From Puniceibacterium antarcticum (GTDB lineage Bacteria; Pseudomonadota; Alphaproteobacteria; Rhodobacterales; Rhodobacteraceae): a stretch of 64,000 nucleotides of DNA. Of this stretch, positions 62,836 through 64,000 are shown one piece after another. The number at the start of each line of letters is the position of its first letter. The stretch's first letter is position 1. The notes under the pieces were generated by a model. It was not told where the DNA came from, made no database searches, and saw nothing but the letters and a program-made list of their open reading frames with translations. The position numbers and the translations under genes were made by a program. The stretch covers positions 1 to 64,000 of the forward strand of contig NZ_AWWI01000021.1 of the NCBI RefSeq assembly GCF_002760615.1, given 5' to 3'.

Positions 62836-63177
62836 ATGGAACTGCTGTTTGCCTCTTCCGTTGGCCTGCTGACGGCTGCCGGACTTTACCTTGTCTTCCG
62901 TCTGCGCACCTTTCCGGTGATCCTCGGCACTTCGCTGCTGACCTATGCGGTCAACCTGTTCCTGTTCGCCTCGGGCCGGCTGACTGTCGGCGCGCCACCG
63001 ATCCTGATGGACGGCGTCACACGCTACACCGACCCGCTGCCGCAGGCCCTCGTGCTGACCGCGATCGTGATTTCCTTTGGCATGACGGCTGTGGTCGTCG
63101 TGATCGCGCTGGGGGCCTATCTTGGCGCGGATGATGACCATGTGAACGACCCGAAAGAAGAGGGGGCCGATACATGA
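62836..63177 (+). CDS. mrpC: Na+/H+ antiporter subunit C
   Basis: A 113-residue NuoK-like membrane subunit with three hydrophobic helices (LLFASSVGLLTAAGLYLVF, PVILGTSLLTYAVNLFLFAS, LVLTAIVISFGMTAVVVVIA). DPLPQALVLTAIVISFG is the MrpC/NuoK family hallmark. It lies in the standard place between mrpA and mrpD; the next ATG overlaps its stop (ATGA). Confidence 0.94.
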   Translation: MELLFASSVGLLTAAGLYLVFRLRTFPVILGTSLLTYAVNLFLFASGRLTVGAPPILMDGVTRYTDPLPQALVLTAIVISFGMTAVVVVIALGAYLGADDDHVNDPKEEGADT

Positions 63178-64000
63178 CCCACTGGATCATTGCGCCCATC
63201 ATCCTGCCGGCGATGCTCGCGGCCTTCATCCTGCTTGTTGTACGCTTTCATCTGACCCTTGCGCGGACCTTCTCGGTGGCCGGTGTCGCGTCCCTGCTCG
63301 CCATTGCCGCGGGGCTCGCCTGGCGCGCCTCGGATGGCAGCATCGACATCTACCAGCTGGGCAACTGGTCGGCGCCCTTTGGCATCGTGCTGGTGGCGGA
63401 CCGGCTGTCGACGATGATGGTGCTGCTGACCGCCGTGCTCGCCCTCTTCGTGTTGCTTTATGCCATCGGATCGGGCTGGGACAAACGCGGCCAGCATTTC
63501 CACGCCCTGTTCCAGTTTCAGCTGATGGGCATCATGGGTGCCTTCCTCACCGGCGACCTCTTCAACCTTTTCGTGTTCTTCGAGGTGCTGCTGATCGCCT
63601 CTTACGGGCTGATGATCCATTCGGGCGGCACCCGCCGACTGCGGGCCGGCACGCAATACGTGCTCTATAACCTGCTTGGCTCGACCCTGTTCCTGTTTGC
63701 GCTCGGCGCGATCTATGCGGAAACCGGCACGCTCAACATGGCCGATCTTGCCGGCCGTGTGGCCCAGATCGATCCCGGCAATTCCACCGGTATCCGCGTC
63801 GCGGCGGTGCTGTTGCTGATGGTTTTCGCGGTCAAGGCCGCCATCGCCCCGCTGCACTTCTGGCTCCCCTCCAGCTATGCAGAGGCACCGGCCCCCGTCG
63901 CCGCCCTGTTCGGCATCATGACCAAAGTCGGCGCCTATGCGATCATCCGGGTCTACACGATGATCTTTCCGCCGGATCTGGAAACCACTTCGGGCCTCTT
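63174..64000 (+). CDS. mrpD: Na+/H+ antiporter subunit D, partial (runs off the window)
   Basis: The first 275 codons of the NuoN/NuoM-like subunit. ATG 63174 overlaps the mrpC stop. Conserved features are VFFEVLLIASYGLMIHSGG, the proton-path lysine in VFAVKAAIAPLHFWLPSSYAEAPAPV and TKVGAYAIIRVYT. The normal length is about 500 residues, so roughly half is missing at the window end. mrpE, F and G should follow outside. Confidence 0.95.
   Translation, partial: MTHWIIAPIILPAMLAAFILLVVRFHLTLARTFSVAGVASLLAIAAGLAWRASDGSIDIYQLGNWSAPFGIVLVADRLSTMMVLLTAVLALFVLLYAIGSGWDKRGQHFHALFQFQLMGIMGAFLTGDLFNLFVFFEVLLIASYGLMIHSGGTRRLRAGTQYVLYNLLGSTLFLFALGAIYAETGTLNMADLAGRVAQIDPGNSTGIRVAAVLLLMVFAVKAAIAPLHFWLPSSYAEAPAPVAALFGIMTKVGAYAIIRVYTMIFPPDLETTSGL

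Overview
The window is chromosomal DNA of an alphaproteobacterium, most likely a Roseobacter-group member of the Rhodobacteraceae (genus not resolved). Indications are the RegB/SenC/RegA redox cluster, a hemD / mitofilin-like (COG4223) / HemY-domain cluster, an AmgK-MurU-AddB-AddA-TrxA block, HslV with an N-terminal propeptide, a fused MrpA/B antiporter subunit, and high-GC coding DNA with many GTG/TTG starts and 4-bp ATGA/GTGA overlaps. I see no rRNA, CRISPR array, prophage or intact insertion sequence. There is one tRNA (Thr, CGT).

Layout. 1-1160: a disturbed, AT-rich stretch holding an ORF cut by the window edge, the 3' end of an IS66 transposase with its right terminal repeat, and strong inverted repeats. 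1168-9656: housekeeping genes (argG, membrane protein, ilvA, Hpt protein, response regulator/phosphatase, two NUDIX hydrolases, hslO, CCA-adding enzyme). 9800-17136: three tandem ABC exporter half-transporters, a small P-loop kinase-like protein and an RNA uracil methyltransferase. 17230-19597: envelope genes (two L,D-transpeptidases, a CAP-domain lipoprotein, a 65-residue secreted peptide). 19944-22569: a glycosyltransferase-like gene and a MarR-GNAT fusion with a perfect palindromic operator candidate. 22818-28232: hemH, an NDUFAF5/BioC-like methyltransferase divergent from comF with only 14 bp between starts, grxC, marR, ubiG, pip. 28342-33789: a peptide-type ABC importer operon, then a lyxose isomerase-like gene. 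34707-45255: hslVU, trxA and the amgK-murU-addB-addA operon. 45401-50873: PAS protein, regB divergent from senC-regA, and a dihaem cytochrome c with a TTGAC-N5-GTCAA site. 50996-53645: GNAT, HD hydrolase, ahcY. 53996-59517: PRC-barrel protein, a candidate small RNA, EVE and YciI proteins, hemD/mic60-like/hemY-like. 59563-64000: tRNA-Thr and the start of the mrp Na+/H+ antiporter operon, cut by the window end.

Links between genes. hemH, hemD and the HemY-domain gene serve haem synthesis. RegB/RegA with SenC and the dihaem cytochrome serve redox control and respiration. The L,D-transpeptidases and the AmgK/MurU pair act on peptidoglycan. pip precedes a peptide-type importer, which suggests peptide use. 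No dramatic unknown system is evident. The most interesting items are the candidate ~100-nt RNA at 54786-54884, the MarR-GNAT operator, the three-exporter array, the methyltransferase family lacking its SAM glycine motif, the 14-bp divergent start, and the absence of tsaE (and possibly tsaD/gpsA) from places where I would expect them.
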